Source of the DNA: Oceanomicrobium pacificus
GTDB taxonomy: Bacteria; Pseudomonadota; Alphaproteobacteria; Rhodobacterales; Rhodobacteraceae
Reading direction: 5' to 3'
NCBI RefSeq assembly: GCF_009833495.1
Contig: NZ_WUWG01000006.1
Coordinates: forward strand, 62,001-126,000
DNA: 64,000 nucleotides
The translations under genes and the position numbers were made by a program. Below are positions 33,699-43,470 of this stretch, piece by piece; the first letter of the stretch is position 1, and the number at the start of each line of letters is the position of its first letter. The notes under the pieces were generated by a model. That model had not been told where the DNA came from, did not search any database, and saw only the letters and a list, made by a program, of their open reading frames with translations.

Positions 33699-35273
33699 AT
33701 GCCTGGGAAAAGCCTTCTGAGCGCAGCGGCACTCGCCGCCGGCGCCCTGCTCTCTTCACCAGCCCTCTACGCTCAGGAAGTCCAACTGAGCACGACCGAC
33801 GGTGGCATCACCCTCACAGGTGAACTGCTCGAATTCACCGGCGAGACGTTCATTCTCGCCACCTCGGTCGGCAAGCTGGAAATCGATGCCTTCAGCGTAG
33901 TCTGCGAGGGCGCGGCCTGTCCGCCGCCCGAACTGATGCGGTCCGACTTCCGGATCGCGGGCGCCAAGTCCATCAGCGAGGGCTTCCTGCCGGCGCTGAT
34001 CGACGCCTACGGGTTCGACCTCGACGTGGACGTGCTCAACACGCTGACCGATGACGGGTCGGAACTGACCCTGACCGGGGCCAATGACGAAAATCTGGCC
34101 ACGATCAATCTGGCGGGGCTCGGCTCCACCGGCGGTCTGAAGGCGCTGCTCGACGGAGAGGCCAGCCTCGCCGTCACGTCGCGGCCGCTGCGCAACCGCG
34201 AGGCACGCGCATTCGCCGATGCCGGTCTTGGCAACCTTGCCGATCCGGAAAACGAGAAGGTTCTTGCGCTCGACGGTCTTGTGGTCGTCACCTCGCGCGA
34301 CAACCCGGTCCGCGCGATCCGCGAAACGGATGTGCCCGAAGTGTTTTCCGGCCGGATCAACAACTGGTCGCAGCTTGGCGGTCCTGATGCGCCGATCCGG
34401 CTCTATGTCCGTGACGAAAGCTCCGGCACGCGCGAAGTGTTCGACAACCTCGTGATGCGCCCGGTCGGGCTGGCCGTGGCCGATCAGGTCATCTCTGTCG
34501 ACAATGACGATGCGATTGCCGATCTGGTTTCGGCCGATCCCTATGGCATCGGCTTCACCGGCTTTGCCAGCCTGCGCAATGCCAAGGGTCTGGCCATTGA
34601 AGGGGTCTGCGGCTTGCAGACACCGCCGACGGCCTTCACGATCAAGACCGAGGAATATCCGCTGACGCGGCGTCTCTACATGTATCAGACCAACCGGCCG
34701 AAAACCCGTCACGCCAAGGCGCTGATGGATTTCGCCCTGTCTGACATGGCGCAGCAGGTTATCGCGGATGCGGGTTTCATCGATCAGGCGATCACCGCCG
34801 AGACGATCAATGCCCAGGGTCTGCGTCTGGCCTCCGCTCTGACTGCGCCCGAGGCCGGCCAGTCGTTCGGCCAGTTGCAGGACATGGTCGGGACACTCAT
34901 CAACGCCGACCGTCTGTCCACCACCTTCCGTTTCGAGACCGGCTCGTCCGAGCTCGACTCGAAAGCGCAGGCGGATATTCAACGTCTTGCCGCCCAGCTG
35001 ATGGAAGGCAAGTATGACAATAAGGAGCTCCTCCTCGTCGGGTTCACCGACTCCGTCGGCCAGGCCGACCTCAACCAGTTCCTGTCCGCAGACCGTGCGG
35101 GCCAGGTCCAGCAGGCGCTGCTCGATGCTGCGGGCGGTGATTTGCCGAATGTGAAGTTTCGCGTGCTTGGATATGGCGAGATATCGCCGCTTGGCTGCAA
35201 CGAAACCTTTCAGGGCCGCCTGATCAACCGCCGTGTTGAAGTCTGGACCCGCGATCTGGTCGGAGGGGAATGA
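33699..35273 (+). CDS. PstS-like binding protein fused to an OmpA peptidoglycan-binding domain
   Basis: The protein has 524 residues with a signal peptide ending YAQ (about 26). Residues 85-370 are a phosphate-binding-protein-like domain (FRIAGAKSISEGFLPALID, VRDESSGTREVFDNLV). Residues about 400-520 are an OmpA domain with TFRFETGSSELD, LVGFTDSVGQ and NRRVEVW. It would hold an anion-binding domain on peptidoglycan in the periplasm, for sensing or buffering rather than free diffusion (inference). No Pst permease is nearby. It overlaps the next gene by ATGA. Confidence 0.82.
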   Translation: MPGKSLLSAAALAAGALLSSPALYAQEVQLSTTDGGITLTGELLEFTGETFILATSVGKLEIDAFSVVCEGAACPPPELMRSDFRIAGAKSISEGFLPALIDAYGFDLDVDVLNTLTDDGSELTLTGANDENLATINLAGLGSTGGLKALLDGEASLAVTSRPLRNREARAFADAGLGNLADPENEKVLALDGLVVVTSRDNPVRAIRETDVPEVFSGRINNWSQLGGPDAPIRLYVRDESSGTREVFDNLVMRPVGLAVADQVISVDNDDAIADLVSADPYGIGFTGFASLRNAKGLAIEGVCGLQTPPTAFTIKTEEYPLTRRLYMYQTNRPKTRHAKALMDFALSDMAQQVIADAGFIDQAITAETINAQGLRLASALTAPEAGQSFGQLQDMVGTLINADRLSTTFRFETGSSELDSKAQADIQRLAAQLMEGKYDNKELLLVGFTDSVGQADLNQFLSADRAGQVQQALLDAAGGDLPNVKFRVLGYGEISPLGCNETFQGRLINRRVEVWTRDLVGGE

Positions 35274-36316
35274 TGAACAACCATCTTGCAAAAGTCTCGG
35301 GGCTGCGCTCGGGACTGGCCGCGCTTGCCGTGGCGGCAGGCATGATCCTGAGCCCCTCGCTGGCGGCCGCGAAATGCGACGCCGGGGAGAAGATCCTCAA
35401 GTTCAGCCTTGTCACCGCAATCGACGGCCATCCGAAAGGGGAGGCTGCCAAGGCTTTCGCCGAACGGGTCAACCGGGAATTCCAGGGCAGCTACTGCCTG
35501 GAAATCTACGGAAACTCGGAGCTCTATGACGATGATGTCGTCTTCGATGCGCTCCTGTCGGGCGACGTGCATTTCGCCGCGCCGTCCCTGTCGAAATTCG
35601 GCAAATACACGAAGAAGCTTCAGCTTTTCGATCTGCCGTTCCTGTTCGACAGCCCGCTGCATGTGATGGAGTTCCTCTCGACGCCGGACGCTCTGGCGCT
35701 GAAGAACTCGATAAACACATCGGGGTTCCAGGGGCTGGAATTCTGGGCCAACGGCATGTTGCAGATGTCGGGCGCGCGTCCCTTGCGCGTGCCGGCCGAT
35801 GCGGCCGGTCTGACCTTCCGCATCCAGCCGTCTGCCGTGACCGATGCAACCTTCCGTGCGCTCGGGGCGGAAACCAAGACCCTGGCATTCTCCAAGGTCT
35901 ATGACGCGCTGGCCAGCGGCGAGGTGAACGCCCAGTACAACACCTGGTCGAACATCCAGACCAAGGGTTTCTACCTTGAACAGGCCGCCGTGACGGAGAC
36001 GAACTTTGCCTATCTGGGCTATATGGTCGTCACCAGTTCGGCCTTCCTCGACGGGCTCGATCAGGCCACGCGGGACAAGTTCCTTGGCCTCCTGAAGCTG
36101 ACCACGCACGAGCGCAACCGCTTCGCCTTCGAGATCAACCAGATCCGCCGTCAGGACATTATCGACGATGACGGCATCATCATCCGGTTGAACGAGGAGG
36201 AGCTGCAGCTCTGGCGCGACGCTTTCGCCCCCGTCTGGGACCAGTTCCGTGACGAGATCGGCCGCGATCTTGTGGCGGCGGCGGTCAAAGCCAACGCGGA
36301 AGCCAAGCCCTTCTGA
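35270..36316 (+). CDS. Orphan TRAP-type DctP substrate-binding protein
   Basis: The protein has 348 residues with a signal peptide ending AAAK (about 34). It has the DctP fold: KILKFSLVTAIDGHPKGEAA at the N-terminus, DLPFLFDSPLHVMEFL near 122-137, GLEFWANGMLQMSGARPL near 155 and AQYNTWSNIQTKGFY near 222-236. No DctQ/DctM membrane subunits are adjacent. Coupling to the PstS/OmpA fusion suggests a joint sensing or capture role. GGAGGGG precedes the start; ATGATG allows two start choices. Confidence 0.85.
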   Translation: MMNNHLAKVSGLRSGLAALAVAAGMILSPSLAAAKCDAGEKILKFSLVTAIDGHPKGEAAKAFAERVNREFQGSYCLEIYGNSELYDDDVVFDALLSGDVHFAAPSLSKFGKYTKKLQLFDLPFLFDSPLHVMEFLSTPDALALKNSINTSGFQGLEFWANGMLQMSGARPLRVPADAAGLTFRIQPSAVTDATFRALGAETKTLAFSKVYDALASGEVNAQYNTWSNIQTKGFYLEQAAVTETNFAYLGYMVVTSSAFLDGLDQATRDKFLGLLKLTTHERNRFAFEINQIRRQDIIDDDGIIIRLNEEELQLWRDAFAPVWDQFRDEIGRDLVAAAVKANAEAKPF

Positions 36317-36340
36317 CGGAGCGTCCCCATTGAAAACCGA

Positions 36341-36370
36341 AACGGCGGCACCCCGGGGCGCCGCCGTTTT
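36341..36370. terminator. Bidirectional terminator between dctP-like gene and sulfotransferase
   Basis: AACGGCGGC and GCCGCCGTT form a 9-base stem. TTTT follows on the plus strand and TTTCGGTTTTC on the minus strand, so both convergent genes can use it. Confidence 0.8.
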
Positions 36371-36391
36371 CCGTTCCGGACCGAGGACGGT

Positions 36392-37192
36392 TCAGCCGCC
36401 GAGGATCTTCGCCACCTCCTCGGGATCGATCTCCTTTTTCGGCGGGTTTGCGTTCGGCTCCTTGTCATATTTGAACAGCCGGAAATCGCGCTTGTAGATC
36501 TCGAACATCAGGTGGTTCGACAGATCGTCGAAATAATCCTCCACCGGAAAGGCGCGCTTGGGCCCGTGCCCTTCGCTTTCGTTGAACCGCGGAATGGACC
36601 CGAGGTCGACAGCATGCGGTGTTTCGATCCGGTCGAGCACGGCCTGCATGCCGGTGCGGAAATCCTCCGTCGGGAAGATCAGGTCGTAGCGCCCGCCATT
36701 GGCGATGAGGGTCGACGCGTGGCTCGACATGGCCGACCAGTGGATGTCCGGATCCATCGGCTTGCGGAAGCGGATCGTGTCGCGGGCGAAGAGCAGGAAG
36801 CGCCGGAAGGATGCGATCTGGTCGAAATCGTCATCCACGTCGATCCCGTATTTGCGGACCAGCATCGGCACCAGATTGCCGCGATAGCGGTTGCCGTTGC
36901 GCTGGATGCCCGCGATCTTGTCGAAGAAAGCCGACAGGATGCGGGTGTAGGGGTTGCGCACGCAGGTGAAGGTGAACACCTCGCCGGAGCGGACGGCGGT
37001 GCTGATCGGCTCCTGGCTGCTGTCCTGCGACCATTTGTGAAGCCCTTCCTTCGCATCGTGGATATCCCCGTCGAAGAAGCGCCCGTGGTCGGAGTAATAC
37101 ATGATCTGGCCGATGGTGGAGCAGGCGCATTTCGGGATCACCCGATAGGCCACGGAGCCGCTCTCTGTCATCCAGGTGCCGGGAAAGCCCAT
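36392..37192 (-). CDS. Sulfotransferase family protein
   Basis: The protein has 266 residues from the ATG at 37192, which has AAGGGG 9 bases upstream; an ATG at 37264 would add 24 residues from AT-rich DNA with a poorly spaced site. YRVIPKCACSTIG near 16-28 is the PAPS 5'-phosphosulfate loop, and CVRNPYTRILSAFFDKI near 78-94 is the 3'-phosphate loop, as in carbohydrate (Sulfotransfer_2) enzymes. It is divergent from a GT14-like glycosyltransferase, so sulfation of a glycan made by that enzyme is likely. Confidence 0.85.
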   Translation of the reverse strand: MGFPGTWMTESGSVAYRVIPKCACSTIGQIMYYSDHGRFFDGDIHDAKEGLHKWSQDSSQEPISTAVRSGEVFTFTCVRNPYTRILSAFFDKIAGIQRNGNRYRGNLVPMLVRKYGIDVDDDFDQIASFRRFLLFARDTIRFRKPMDPDIHWSAMSSHASTLIANGGRYDLIFPTEDFRTGMQAVLDRIETPHAVDLGSIPRFNESEGHGPKRAFPVEDYFDDLSNHLMFEIYKRDFRLFKYDKEPNANPPKKEIDPEEVAKILGG

Positions 37193-37367
37193 TGCCGATT
37201 GCCCCTTGATCCACTCGATAAACCCTACGCGCGCAATAAGATAATAGAATTCACATGCCTTCAAGGCGGTTCATGCGATCGTCGCCCGACGGGGGCGGCG
37301 GTTTTCGCTGGAACCGCAGCGGGGCGGGGCCTATTCTCGCCCCCGACGACCAGAAGGGCAGGGTTTC

Positions 37368-38939
37368 GTGGCCAAGATCGCCTATTTGCTATTGTGCCAT
37401 AAGGACCCGGAGCGGGTGGCGGAAACGGCCCGGACGCTGGTATCGCGCGGCGATTGCCTGACGGTGCATTTCGACGCGTCGGCCAGCGCCGCCGATTACA
37501 CGGTCCTGACCGGAGCGCTGGCCGACCATCCGCAGATCGCCTTTGCGCCGCGGGTCAAATGCGGCTGGGGGCAATGGTCGCTCGTTCAGGCCACGCTCAA
37601 CATGATCGAAACGGCGCGCGCGCGGTTTCCCGATGCCACCCATTTCTACATGATGAGCGGTGACTGCCTGCCGATCAAATCCGCGGCTGCCATACATGCG
37701 CGGCTCGACGCATGGGATGGCGACTATATCGACCATCACGATTTTTTCGACAGCGACTGGATCAAGGTCGGGCTGAAGGAGGATCGGATTGTCTACCGTC
37801 ACTGGTTCAATGAGCGCGACCGCAAACCGCTCTTCTACGCGGCGCTCAACCTGCAGAAGAAACTCGGTCTGAAGCGCAAGCTGCCCGACGGCCTGCGGAT
37901 CATGGTCGGGTCGCAATGGTGGTGTCTGCGGCACGGCACGATCGACCGGGTGCTGGACCTGATCGCGAACCGCCCCGACATTCCGCGCTTCTTCCGGTCC
38001 ACCTGGATCCCGGACGAGACCTTTTTCCAGACGCTCGTGCTGGAAGTGACCCCGCGGGCGGAGATTGCCAACCGCACGCTCACCTTCCTGCTCTTCACCG
38101 ATTACGGGCTGCCGGTCGTGTTCCATGACGATCACGCCGATCTGCTGGAGGCGCAGGACTGGCTGTTCGCCCGCAAGGTGTCACCCAATGCGGCGCGGCT
38201 GCGCCAGCGATTGCTTGACCTCTTTGACAGCGACGCGCCTGCCGGCCCGCTGGAGGATACGGCGCCCCGGCTTTTTGCCTTCCTGTCCGGCCGCGGGCGG
38301 GAAGGTCGGCGCTTTGCCCACCGGTTCTGGGAGACGGGTAACAGTGTCGGGCGCGGGCATGAGCTTCTCGTCGTGGTCTGCAAGAAATGGCATGTCGCCA
38401 AGCGGTTCTCCGACCGTGTCGCGGCCGAACTGGGCATCGTCCCCCAAGGGTTCCTGTTCGACGAAAGCGACGTGGCGCTGCCTGATCTCGGCGGGATCGA
38501 GAACAGCCGGGAAAAGCGGACCCGCCATCGCCGCGCCTTCCTGCATCTGCTGTTCGAGGCCTGCGACACGGACCGGATGATGATCTGCCTCGACCCCAGC
38601 CAGACCGAGGTGGTGGCGGATATCGCGCGCGACGACTGCGCGCTCTCCGTCCTGCAGATCGACTGTGACATCGACGCGGACTATCTGCGCGGCCATGCCG
38701 AGCGGGTCGGCCTTGCCGGCGGCGATGTGCCGGTCGACGGATCATTCGGCCTGATCTCCGCGCTTGATCGCCAGTTCCGCGACGAGCAGGAAGCGCTGCG
38801 CGACCTCGACCTGCCGCGCTTCTACCGCCTGCGTGAACGCGATTCCGACGAGACAAACACCCATGCCGCCGCCGCCTTCCTGCGCATCCCGGACGATCGC
38901 GCGACCGGTATCGCCGAGCGGCGCGGCCTGTTCGACTGA
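37368..38939 (+). CDS. DUF5928 / core-2-I-branching-type glycosyltransferase
   Basis: The protein has 523 residues from a GTG with AGAAGGGCAGGG upstream. Residues 1-250 are a GT14-like domain: IAYLLLCHKDPERV, HFDAS, HFYMMSGDCLPIKS near 88-101, GSQWWCLRH near 182-190 and STWIPDETFFQTL near 208-220. The C-terminal half (about 290-520) is the DUF5928 region, with P-loop-like spacing but no clear catalytic motif. It probably adds GlcNAc or a related sugar to a surface glycan. It is divergent from the sulfotransferase. Confidence 0.82.
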   Translation: MAKIAYLLLCHKDPERVAETARTLVSRGDCLTVHFDASASAADYTVLTGALADHPQIAFAPRVKCGWGQWSLVQATLNMIETARARFPDATHFYMMSGDCLPIKSAAAIHARLDAWDGDYIDHHDFFDSDWIKVGLKEDRIVYRHWFNERDRKPLFYAALNLQKKLGLKRKLPDGLRIMVGSQWWCLRHGTIDRVLDLIANRPDIPRFFRSTWIPDETFFQTLVLEVTPRAEIANRTLTFLLFTDYGLPVVFHDDHADLLEAQDWLFARKVSPNAARLRQRLLDLFDSDAPAGPLEDTAPRLFAFLSGRGREGRRFAHRFWETGNSVGRGHELLVVVCKKWHVAKRFSDRVAAELGIVPQGFLFDESDVALPDLGGIENSREKRTRHRRAFLHLLFEACDTDRMMICLDPSQTEVVADIARDDCALSVLQIDCDIDADYLRGHAERVGLAGGDVPVDGSFGLISALDRQFRDEQEALRDLDLPRFYRLRERDSDETNTHAAAAFLRIPDDRATGIAERRGLFD

Positions 38940-38968
38940 CCCTGCCCACCGACCAAGGAGAGCCCGCA

Positions 38969-39352
38969 ATGGCCTATGCCTATGACGACCAGAACATTTT
39001 CGCCAAGATCCTGCGCGGCGAGATCCCCAATGACACGGTTGCGGAAAGCGATCACAGCCTTGCCTTCCGCGACATCGCGCCGATGGCGCCCGACCATGTT
39101 CTGGTGATCCCCAAGGGGGCTTATGTCACCTACGACCATTTCGCGGCCGAGGCGAGCGATGCGGAGATTGTCGATTTCAACCGGATGATCGCCAAGGTGG
39201 TGGACATTCTCGGCGTCGGTCCGGGTGCGGACGGAGAGGGATACAGGCTCATTTCCAATGCCGGCCGCTCCGGCGTGCAGGAAGTGCCGCATCTGCATGT
39301 GCACATCCTCGGTGGCCGGGTGCTGGGGCGGATGGTGCAACCGGCCGACTGA
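38969..39352 (+). CDS. HIT family (HinT-like) nucleotide hydrolase
   Basis: The protein has 127 residues. The opening DDQNIFAKILRGEIPNDTV and the histidine triad HLHVHILGG near 111-119 identify HinT, which hydrolyses adenosine 5'-phosphoramidates and clears aminoacyl-AMP side products. AAGGAG precedes the ATG. It is convergent with the ABC ATPase gene, 16 bases away. Confidence 0.93.
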   Translation: MAYAYDDQNIFAKILRGEIPNDTVAESDHSLAFRDIAPMAPDHVLVIPKGAYVTYDHFAAEASDAEIVDFNRMIAKVVDILGVGPGADGEGYRLISNAGRSGVQEVPHLHVHILGGRVLGRMVQPAD

Positions 39353-39368
39353 AGCTGCGCGTGCCCCG

Positions 39369-40322
39369 TCAGGCTGGGGCGGTGTCGCTCGCGTCGCCGT
39401 CCGTCAGCGCCACGAACACATCCTCTAGCCGCGGATCCTCGGTCGCCACGTCGGCGATGCGGATGCCGGCCCCGCGCACATAGTCGAGCACGGCTTCCGC
39501 ATCCGTTGTCCGGCTCGCATAGTGGAGTTTCAGCCGCCCGTCGCCCGCAGGCTCCAGTGTGATGCCCTCCGGCGGAGCAGGCAGGTCCGGCAGCGCCTCC
39601 TTCGGGGTCAGCACCATTGTCTTGCCGTCAAGACGGCGCAGAAGCGTCTGGGTGTCGTCACAGGCCACCAGCTCGCCCTTGGAGATGATGCCGATCCGGT
39701 CGCACATCTCCTCGGCCTCTTCCAGATAGTGGGTCGTCAGGATGACCGTCGTGCCGCGCTCCTGAAGCTCGCGCACATAGGCCCAGAGCATCCGCCGCAG
39801 GCTGATATCGACGCCGGCAGTCGGTTCGTCGAGCACCAGCACCTGCGGGCTGTGGACCAGCGCCTTGGCAATCAGGAGCCGCCGCTGCATCCCGCCTGAC
39901 AGCGAGCGCGCATAGGCATCGGCCTTGTCCGCAAGCCCGACTGCGGCGAGGACCTCGTCCGTCCGGCGGTCGCGGCGGCGCACGCCGTAGAGCCCCGCCT
40001 GCACGTCCAGAAGCGCGCGCGGCGTGAAGAACGGGTCGATGTTGAGTTCCTGCGGCACGACGCCGATCGCGGCGCGGCTCTGGCGCGGGTTCACATCCTG
40101 ATCGAAGCCCCAGATCCGGACCGATCCGGCGCTCTTGTTCACAAGCCCCGCAAGGATGTTGATCGTCGTCGATTTGCCCGCGCCGTTCGGGCCGAGAAGG
40201 CCGAAAATCGACCCTTTGGGAATGTCGAGATCGAGGCCCTTCAGCGCGGCGACAGGCCCGCTACCGCCCCGTCCGGCATAGGTCTTGCTGAGCCCCCGGA
40301 TTTCGATGGCATTTTCCTGCAT
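39369..40322 (-). CDS. ABC-2-type transporter ATP-binding protein without local permease
   Basis: The protein has 317 residues starting at [10 protein letters not shown] with GAGGGGG upstream. Walker [13 protein letters not shown] near 45-56, signature [19 protein letters not shown] near 147, Walker [15 protein letters not shown] near 170, and a C-terminal DUF4162-like tail. This is the exporter class (CcmA/DrrA-like). No ABC-2 membrane subunit is adjacent in the window, so its partner must be encoded elsewhere. Confidence 0.85.
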   Translation of the reverse strand: MQENAIEIRGLSKTYAGRGGSGPVAALKGLDLDIPKGSIFGLLGPNGAGKSTTINILAGLVNKSAGSVRIWGFDQDVNPRQSRAAIGVVPQELNIDPFFTPRALLDVQAGLYGVRRRDRRTDEVLAAVGLADKADAYARSLSGGMQRRLLIAKALVHSPQVLVLDEPTAGVDISLRRMLWAYVRELQERGTTVILTTHYLEEAEEMCDRIGIISKGELVACDDTQTLLRRLDGKTMVLTPKEALPDLPAPPEGITLEPAGDGRLKLHYASRTTDAEAVLDYVRGAGIRIADVATEDPRLEDVFVALTDGDASDTAPA

Positions 40323-40429
40323 GGGACCCCCTCGATGACGCGCGGCAGCCCTTGCCGCCGCAGGCGGGATCGCTATCATGCGGCGCGTTGAACATCAATC
40401 GACCACCAAGCCTGCGAAAGAGCCAATCG

Positions 40430-40609
40430 ATGAGCATTCCCGCGCCGGAAACCGAAGAAGTGACCTCCTCCCGCATCTGCTGCGACGGCGGCAAGCTGGG
40501 CCATCCGCGCGTCTGGCTGCAGATCGACCCGAAAGAGGGGTTCGTCGAATGCCCCTATTGCGACAAGAAATTCGTGCTCAAGCCCGGCGCTGCCGCGGCA
40601 GGCCACTGA
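40430..40609 (+). CDS. Zinc-finger (NDUFS6-like) small protein
   Basis: The protein has 59 residues. The ligand pattern [15 protein letters not shown] and [10 protein letters not shown] matches the zf-CHCC family related to the NDUFS6 accessory subunit of complex I. It is divergent from the ABC ATPase gene and 1 base upstream of polA. Confidence 0.85.
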   Translation: MSIPAPETEEVTSSRICCDGGKLGHPRVWLQIDPKEGFVECPYCDKKFVLKPGAAAAGH

Positions 40610-40610
40610 C

Positions 40611-43442
40611 GTGGCGTTCGGGGCGGGGCATCACCTCCAGCTGATCGACGGTTCGGGCTTCATCTTCCGCGCCTTCCACGCCCTGCCGCCCCTGACGCGC
40701 AAGTCCGACGGGTTGCCGGTGGGCGCCGTGTCGGGTTTCTGCAACATGATCTTCAAGCTGGTGGAAGATGCCAAGGGGCCGGATGCACCGACCCATGTGG
40801 CTGTCATCTTCGACCATAAGGGCAAGACGTTCCGCTCCGACATCTACCCCGAATACAAGGCCAACCGTCCGCCCGCGCCCGAGGATCTGGTGCCGCAGTT
40901 CGGGCTGATCCGCGACGCGACGCGGGCCTTCAACCTGCCCTGCATCGAGGTCGAGGGGTTCGAGGCCGACGACATCATCGCCACCTATGCGCGGCTTGCC
41001 GTCGAAGCCGGCGGGCGGGCCACGGTCGTGTCCTCCGACAAGGATCTGATGCAGTTGATCCGGCCGGGTGTCGACATGATCGACCCGATGAAGAACCGCC
41101 ATATCGGCCCCGAGCAGGTGGAAGAGAAATTCGGCGTCGGTCCGGAGCGGGTGATCGACGTGCAGTCGCTCGCAGGCGACAGTGTGGACAATATTCCCGG
41201 TGCGCCGGGGATCGGGGTCAAGACGGCGGCGCTGCTCATCAACGAATATGGCGATCTCGACGCACTTCTGGAGCGGGCCGAAGAAATCAAGCAGCCGAAG
41301 CGCCGCCAGACGCTGATCGAGAAGGCCGATCAGATCCGCCTGTCCCGCGATCTGGTGACGCTGCGCACAGACACGCCGCTCGACCGCGACCTCGACAGTC
41401 TCGAGGTGCGCGACCCGGAACCGGAAGCGGCGCTCGGGTTTCTGGCGGAGATGGAATTCCGCACGCTGACCAAGCGCATCGCGGAAAAACTCGGCGCGCC
41501 GATGCCCGAGATCAACGACACGCCAAAGGCGCTCGAGGATGCCGGCGACGGCGCCGCGCCCGAGGCCGATCCCGCCCTGACCGCCGCCTTCGAGGATGCG
41601 GTCTACGAGAAGGTCACGGATGCGGCGGGCCTGCAGGCCTGGCTCGACCGGATCACCGAAACCGGTCATGTCGCGGTGGACACGGAAACAACCGGGCTCG
41701 ACGAGATGCGCGCCGATCTGGTCGGCGTCTGCCTCAGCGTGGCGCCGGGCGCGGCCTGCTATGTGCCGCTCGCCCATGTCGACGGGGAGGGGAGCGGCGA
41801 CCTGTTCGGCGGCGGCGAACGGGCTGCGGGCCAGATGGACCGCGAGGAAGCGCTCGCCATGCTGCGCCCGATGCTGGAGGACCCCGCGATCCTCAAGATC
41901 GGCCAGAACATGAAATACGACTGGAAGATCTTCCGCCGCTACGGGATCACGGTCGCGCCCATCGACGACACGATGCTCCTGTCCTACGCGATGCATGGCG
42001 GGCTTCACCGTCACGGGATGGACGAGTTGAGCGAACGCTATCTCAACCACAGCCCGATCCCGATCAAGTCGCTGCTCGGCACAGGCAAATCGGCCCGCAC
42101 CTTCGATCGCGTGCCGGTGGACGAGGCGGTGAATTATGCGGCCGAGGATGCGGACATCACGCTGCGGCTGTGGAAAATGTTCAAACCGCAACTGCACAAG
42201 GCGCAGGTCACGCGGGTCTATGAAAGCATGGAACGGCCGCTGATCCCCGTGCTGGCGGATATGGAAATGCGCGGCGTGAAGGTCGACCGCGACCATCTGA
42301 GCCGCATGTCCAACGCGTTTGCGCAGAAAATGGCGGGGCTGGAAGCCGAGATTCAGGAGAAGGCCGGGCGCAGCTTCAATGTCGGCTCGCCCAAGCAGCT
42401 GGGCGAAATCCTGTTTGACGAAATGGGCCTCGAAGGCGGCAAGAAGGGCAAGACGGGTGCCTATGCCACGGGCGCGGATGTGCTGGAGACGCTGGCGGCC
42501 GAGGGCCACGAGATCCCCGCGCTGGTGCTCGACTGGCGGCAGATGTCGAAGCTGAAAAGCACCTATACCGATGCGCTGCAGGACCATATCAATCCCGACA
42601 CGGGCCGCGTGCACACGTCCTATGTGATCTCGGGGGCGAATACGGGGCGGCTGGCCTCGACCGACCCCAACCTTCAGAATATCCCCGTCCGGACCGAGGA
42701 AGGCCGCCGCATCCGCGAGGCGTTCGTGGCCGAGGAGGGCAATATCCTCCTGTCGCTCGACTATAGCCAGATCGAGCTGCGTATTCTGGCGCATATTGCC
42801 GATATCTCAGCGCTGAAAGAGGCGTTCCGCGACGGGCTCGACATTCACGCGATGACCGCGAGCGAGATGTTCGGCGTGCCGATCGAGGGCATGGACCCGA
42901 TGGTGCGCCGGCAGGCAAAGGCAATCAATTTCGGCGTGATCTACGGGATCTCCGCCTTCGGGCTCGCCAACAATCTGCGCATCCCGCGCGACGAGGCCAA
43001 GAGTTTCATCGACACCTATTTCGAGCGGTTCCCCGGCATCCGGACCTATATGGACCGTACGGTCGAGGAGGCGAAAGAGAAGGGCTATGTGGAAACGCTC
43101 TTCGGGCGCCGCATCCACACGCCGCAGATCAACGCCAAGGGGCCGCATGCGGGGTTCGCGCGGCGCGCGGCGATCAATGCGCCCATTCAGGGCACGGCGG
43201 CCGACATCATCCGCCGCGCGATGGTCCGCATTCCGAAAATGCTGGCCGAGCGCGAACTGCCCGGGCAGATGCTGTTGCAGGTGCATGACGAACTGATCTT
43301 CGAGGTGCCCGAAAGCGCGGCCGATGCCCTGTCGGACGCCGTCACCGAAGTGATGGAGGGGGCGGACCTTCCGGTGATCAAGCTCGATGTGCCGCTGACC
43401 GTGGACAGCGGCCGCGGCAAGAACTGGGCTGAAGCCCACTGA
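40611..43442 (+). CDS. polA: DNA polymerase I
   Basis: The protein has 943 residues from a GTG. All three domains are present: 5' nuclease (about 1-290; IDGSGFIFRAFHAL, DHKGKTFRSD, GVKTAALLI), proofreading 3'-5' exonuclease with intact VDTETTGLD near 356, and the polymerase with LDYSQIELRILAHI (motif A), RRQAKAINFGVIYG (motif B) and LQVHDELIFE (motif C). It replaces RNA primers and fills repair gaps. The length is usual for alphaproteobacteria. Confidence 0.97.
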   Translation: MAFGAGHHLQLIDGSGFIFRAFHALPPLTRKSDGLPVGAVSGFCNMIFKLVEDAKGPDAPTHVAVIFDHKGKTFRSDIYPEYKANRPPAPEDLVPQFGLIRDATRAFNLPCIEVEGFEADDIIATYARLAVEAGGRATVVSSDKDLMQLIRPGVDMIDPMKNRHIGPEQVEEKFGVGPERVIDVQSLAGDSVDNIPGAPGIGVKTAALLINEYGDLDALLERAEEIKQPKRRQTLIEKADQIRLSRDLVTLRTDTPLDRDLDSLEVRDPEPEAALGFLAEMEFRTLTKRIAEKLGAPMPEINDTPKALEDAGDGAAPEADPALTAAFEDAVYEKVTDAAGLQAWLDRITETGHVAVDTETTGLDEMRADLVGVCLSVAPGAACYVPLAHVDGEGSGDLFGGGERAAGQMDREEALAMLRPMLEDPAILKIGQNMKYDWKIFRRYGITVAPIDDTMLLSYAMHGGLHRHGMDELSERYLNHSPIPIKSLLGTGKSARTFDRVPVDEAVNYAAEDADITLRLWKMFKPQLHKAQVTRVYESMERPLIPVLADMEMRGVKVDRDHLSRMSNAFAQKMAGLEAEIQEKAGRSFNVGSPKQLGEILFDEMGLEGGKKGKTGAYATGADVLETLAAEGHEIPALVLDWRQMSKLKSTYTDALQDHINPDTGRVHTSYVISGANTGRLASTDPNLQNIPVRTEEGRRIREAFVAEEGNILLSLDYSQIELRILAHIADISALKEAFRDGLDIHAMTASEMFGVPIEGMDPMVRRQAKAINFGVIYGISAFGLANNLRIPRDEAKSFIDTYFERFPGIRTYMDRTVEEAKEKGYVETLFGRRIHTPQINAKGPHAGFARRAAINAPIQGTAADIIRRAMVRIPKMLAERELPGQMLLQVHDELIFEVPESAADALSDAVTEVMEGADLPVIKLDVPLTVDSGRGKNWAEAH

Positions 43443-43470
43443 CGGCAGGCGCGCGCCCGCGGCCCGGCCG

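Noticed and set aside
33756-35291. 511-codon minus-strand frame opposite the PstS/OmpA gene
   Set aside because: Antisense shadow with no signal peptide or domain.
37193-37264. 24-codon N-terminal extension of the sulfotransferase
   Set aside because: AT-rich promoter-like DNA with the ribosome site only one base from the ATG; the ATG at 37192 is better placed.
40578-42794. 738-codon minus-strand frame opposite polA
   Set aside because: Fully antisense to polA, with no recognisable domain.
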